From Opisthorchis felineus (Eukaryota > Platyhelminthes > Trematoda > Opisthorchiida > Opisthorchiidae), in contig SJOL01005588.1 of the NCBI GenBank assembly GCA_004794785.1, positions 128,557 to 192,556 on the forward strand: a stretch of 64,000 bases of DNA, read 5' to 3'. The first letter of the stretch is position 1. The number at the start of each line of letters is the position of its first letter. The position numbers were made by a program, and so were the translations under genes. Positions 61,830 through 64,000 of the stretch are shown piece by piece. Under the pieces are notes generated by a model. That model was not told the origin of the DNA. It saw only the letters and a list, made by a program, of their open reading frames with translations, and ran no database searches.

Positions 61830-62640
61830 ATAATATCATTTTATTGAATGACAAATTGGAAGAGTTCGAAAGTTTGCTGAATAATGTAGCACACTCACCA
61901 GTAGGACTGAAAATTGATACGCCCACCTGTATGGATGGGCCTATCCAGTCTCTCAACATAAGAGATGAAATAATCCAAAAGATTGGTTCTACCATCTTAC
62001 CCAGCGGCTGGGCTAAAGAAGAAATTCAACGGCGTACGGACAATGCTCAGCAAGCATTCATGTAACTGAACTCCGCCTTGTGGAAAAAACTCAGATTAGT
62101 TTATGCACGAAAACCCGGATCTTCGACGCAGTCATCCATCCGGTCCTGATTTACGCCTGCGAAACATGGTCTTAACGACCAGAAGATGTCCGATATTTTT
62201 GGAGGCTTTGACCGATAAAAAGTTTGTTGCGTAGAAGCTCCAGTAATGAGATCTGAAAACGCCCCTATCTTGGCTCCTTTAACGACGGCGTCTGCAACGG
62301 TTTGGGTCGGAAAAAGCGCCTATCCGTGTAGTGGTTTGGACATCCTTTGTGCGGAAATGGCCTCTAAATCATCAAAAGAACCTTAACCCCTACATCATCT
62401 TAAGGATGGTGTTTTCTCCTCTAAGGACAAATGAAAGCCTGGCTGAATAGGGTTAAGAGCGAAAAGGATCAGCTTGGTTTCCATGTGGTCTATAGAGTCC
62501 ATCGCTGAAGCCGACTTCAGATCACGATTTGTGGAGATCTGGTTGCTGATCACCTTACCCGGGGCAGCGTGTAGCCGTGAAATTTTCTGACTCAACTGCT
62601 CCTTTCTCAGGAAACAATCATCGAAAGGTAAAAGGAAGTA
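61830..62640 (+). mobile_element. RTE-like LINE relic, C-terminal end
   Basis: Plus-strand blocks: STILPSGWAKEEIQRRTDNA followed by QQAF (the GSxxxxxGxxxxEIxxRIxxAxxAF block), then LRLVYARKPG and LIYACETW (VLLYGCETW), RPEDVRYFW (RVEDxRxLxVF), MKAWLNRVKSEKDQLGFHVV and ICGDLVAD. Several frameshifts. It is the same family as the minus-strand ends at 4.7 and 6.4 kb. Confidence 0.75.
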
Positions 62641-62885
62641 AACCATTGGATGCTGCTGTTGAAGCCGTTAGGTTTCATTAAATTCTACGATTCTACTCTC
62701 AATTCTAACGCATACAAGATTAACTGTGGACTAGAAGTCCATGGCAAGGTTTCTGCCTCATATCCAACACTGTCGAAACTAGTCCGCCCAAAGCTGATGG
62801 AGAAGTTAACAAGCGATGTTAGACTTATCATACCGTCAAGCAGTTGCTTAATAATATTGCCTGAATTTTTCTTTGCATAAATAAC
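62641..62885. other. no gene recognised
   Basis: One 76-codon plus-strand frame without signature. Confidence 0.3.
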
Positions 62886-62889
62886 TCTT

Positions 62890-63150
62890 CCAAGGCTACT
62901 GAAACTTCTTCAACTGTACACGACCAGTTTTACCCTTACAGGAGCTCATCAGGTATGCGTGGTCTTCCGAGCTTCCATCAATCTTATGGTCCACTTGAAC
63001 ACTCATTTTCAAACTAAGTTGGTGTACCAATCTACATATCGAGTGGCCTTTTTGCGCCACATTCACTTAAAGAATGTCGTAGATCACAGATTTAGCTAGG
63101 AGTCGGTTGACTCATCCGTTAACTCCAACTACGCTGGCAAATGAGTTTAT
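62890..63150 (-). repeat. hammerhead-ribozyme repeat copy, core decayed
   Basis: On the minus strand: CGACATTCTTTAAGTGAATG, AAGTGGACCATAAGATTGAT, core remnant at 62958-62916 with CTGATGA kept but GAAA changed to TAAA, then GTCGTGTACAGTTGAAGAAG. Confidence 0.6.
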
Positions 63151-64000
63151 TTTGTAAATGAGCGCTTGTGACGATCGGTTCATTTGTAACCATCCAATCC
63201 AGGTTACAGGGGTAGTTTGCAAAGAAGGCATTCATGTAGTATTCATTCTCAGCCTTCAGAATGTCCAGGAATACCGGTTAGGTTTCACCAAAGGTGCCCG
63301 TGGGAGATTACGAGATGATCACACGCACAAGTTTAAACACCGGTTTACTAGGGTCGATCCATCACGACGTCGTATTGCGAGAATAGATTTGACCAAATCG
63401 ACGTTCACCAGTGCTCTTCACTCTCACTCAACTTCTTTCTGTTAACATACTGGTTACAGTGCTGGTAAAGCTACAAATTCGGTGGATGACTTTCCTTCTA
63501 ATGGTTAAAAAAATGTTGTCCAGTCAGCCATGGATTCCAAGGAGGGAAGTTTGTCTTCCGTTTCTCAATTTCAGTTAAACCTAGCAAACACTGACCTCGT
63601 CTTCTGATTTTAACTTTCCTGTATTCTTGTCACCAGATTGAATGGAGTCAGCTAATTCTCCTGTCCTAGCTACCCACAAAGATTTATATCACACCACACA
63701 TTAAAGGATTATATTTCAAAGGCCATTAGTCTTCCTGTTCTGCAACAACTCCAAGGTTCTCGGACACACCATACACACGTGGTCACCTTTAGGGGTAACA
63801 TAAATCAGTGTACACTGAGCATGTTCTTACCAAGCCGATTGATCAGAAAACCCGATAGTGTCTCTGGCTAACTAGCGCAACGTTGACTATCCTGATTCGG
63901 TAAGGTTTCTTATGCAATTCACGACAACTTGGTCAGATCAAGATGTCCGCTATCCGATATGTGCTACGTGTATACGAAAAGAACATGCAACTTAATATTA
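63151..64000. other. no gene recognised
   Basis: A 95-codon plus-strand frame at 63158-63445 has no recognised features. Confidence 0.3.

Overview
The window reads as flatworm (platyhelminth) nuclear DNA, most likely a cestode or trematode with a large, repeat-rich genome. The evidence is split coding exons with GT/AG borders, some very small introns (45-53 bp), moderate GC, AT microsatellites, and an interspersed load of decayed RTE-like LINEs, Gypsy LTR elements, a Penelope-like element, a tRNA-derived SINE family and a hammerhead-ribozyme repeat. The species assignment is inference; nothing in the window fixes it.

Three genes are supported. At the left edge a plus-strand gene (exons 2-75, 202-302, 491-685, 1003-1226) encodes the end of an unrecognised single-pass membrane protein. 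It converges, with 112 bp between stop codons, on a minus-strand phospholipid phosphatase (PAP2/PLPP) gene at 2231-1339. That gene has a complete N-terminal half, but the part that should carry the SGH and SRxxxxHxxxD catalytic motifs is missing. Far to the right, a minus-strand ETS transcription factor of the PEA3 (ETV1/4/5) subfamily occupies 56897-49637. It has three recognisable exons, an ETS domain split over two exons, and a long C-terminal tail; its first exons lie further right and were not found.

The rest is mostly transposon debris. From 3.7 to 9.35 kb, minus-strand RTE relics and a minus-strand Gypsy gag-protease-RT relic lie with one SINE. A Penelope-like endonuclease region flanked by 131-bp inverted repeats is at 12.56-13.75 kb. 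A second Gypsy RT relic is at 21.3-21.9 kb, a LINE RT relic at 23.1-24.7 kb and another RTE end at 61.8-62.6 kb.

The most unusual component is a dispersed repeat containing a recognisable type I hammerhead ribozyme core (CTGATGA / GAAA / GTH with complementary stems I and II). It lies beside long sequences that in one copy form a 91-bp-arm palindrome. Four cores look intact (18.5, 26.5, 48.5, 51.4 kb) and at least three are decayed. One copy shows a 309-bp head-to-tail spacing, as expected of self-cleaving tandem or circular RNA elements (retrozymes, schistosome Sm-alpha). The repeat also occupies an intron of the ETS gene.
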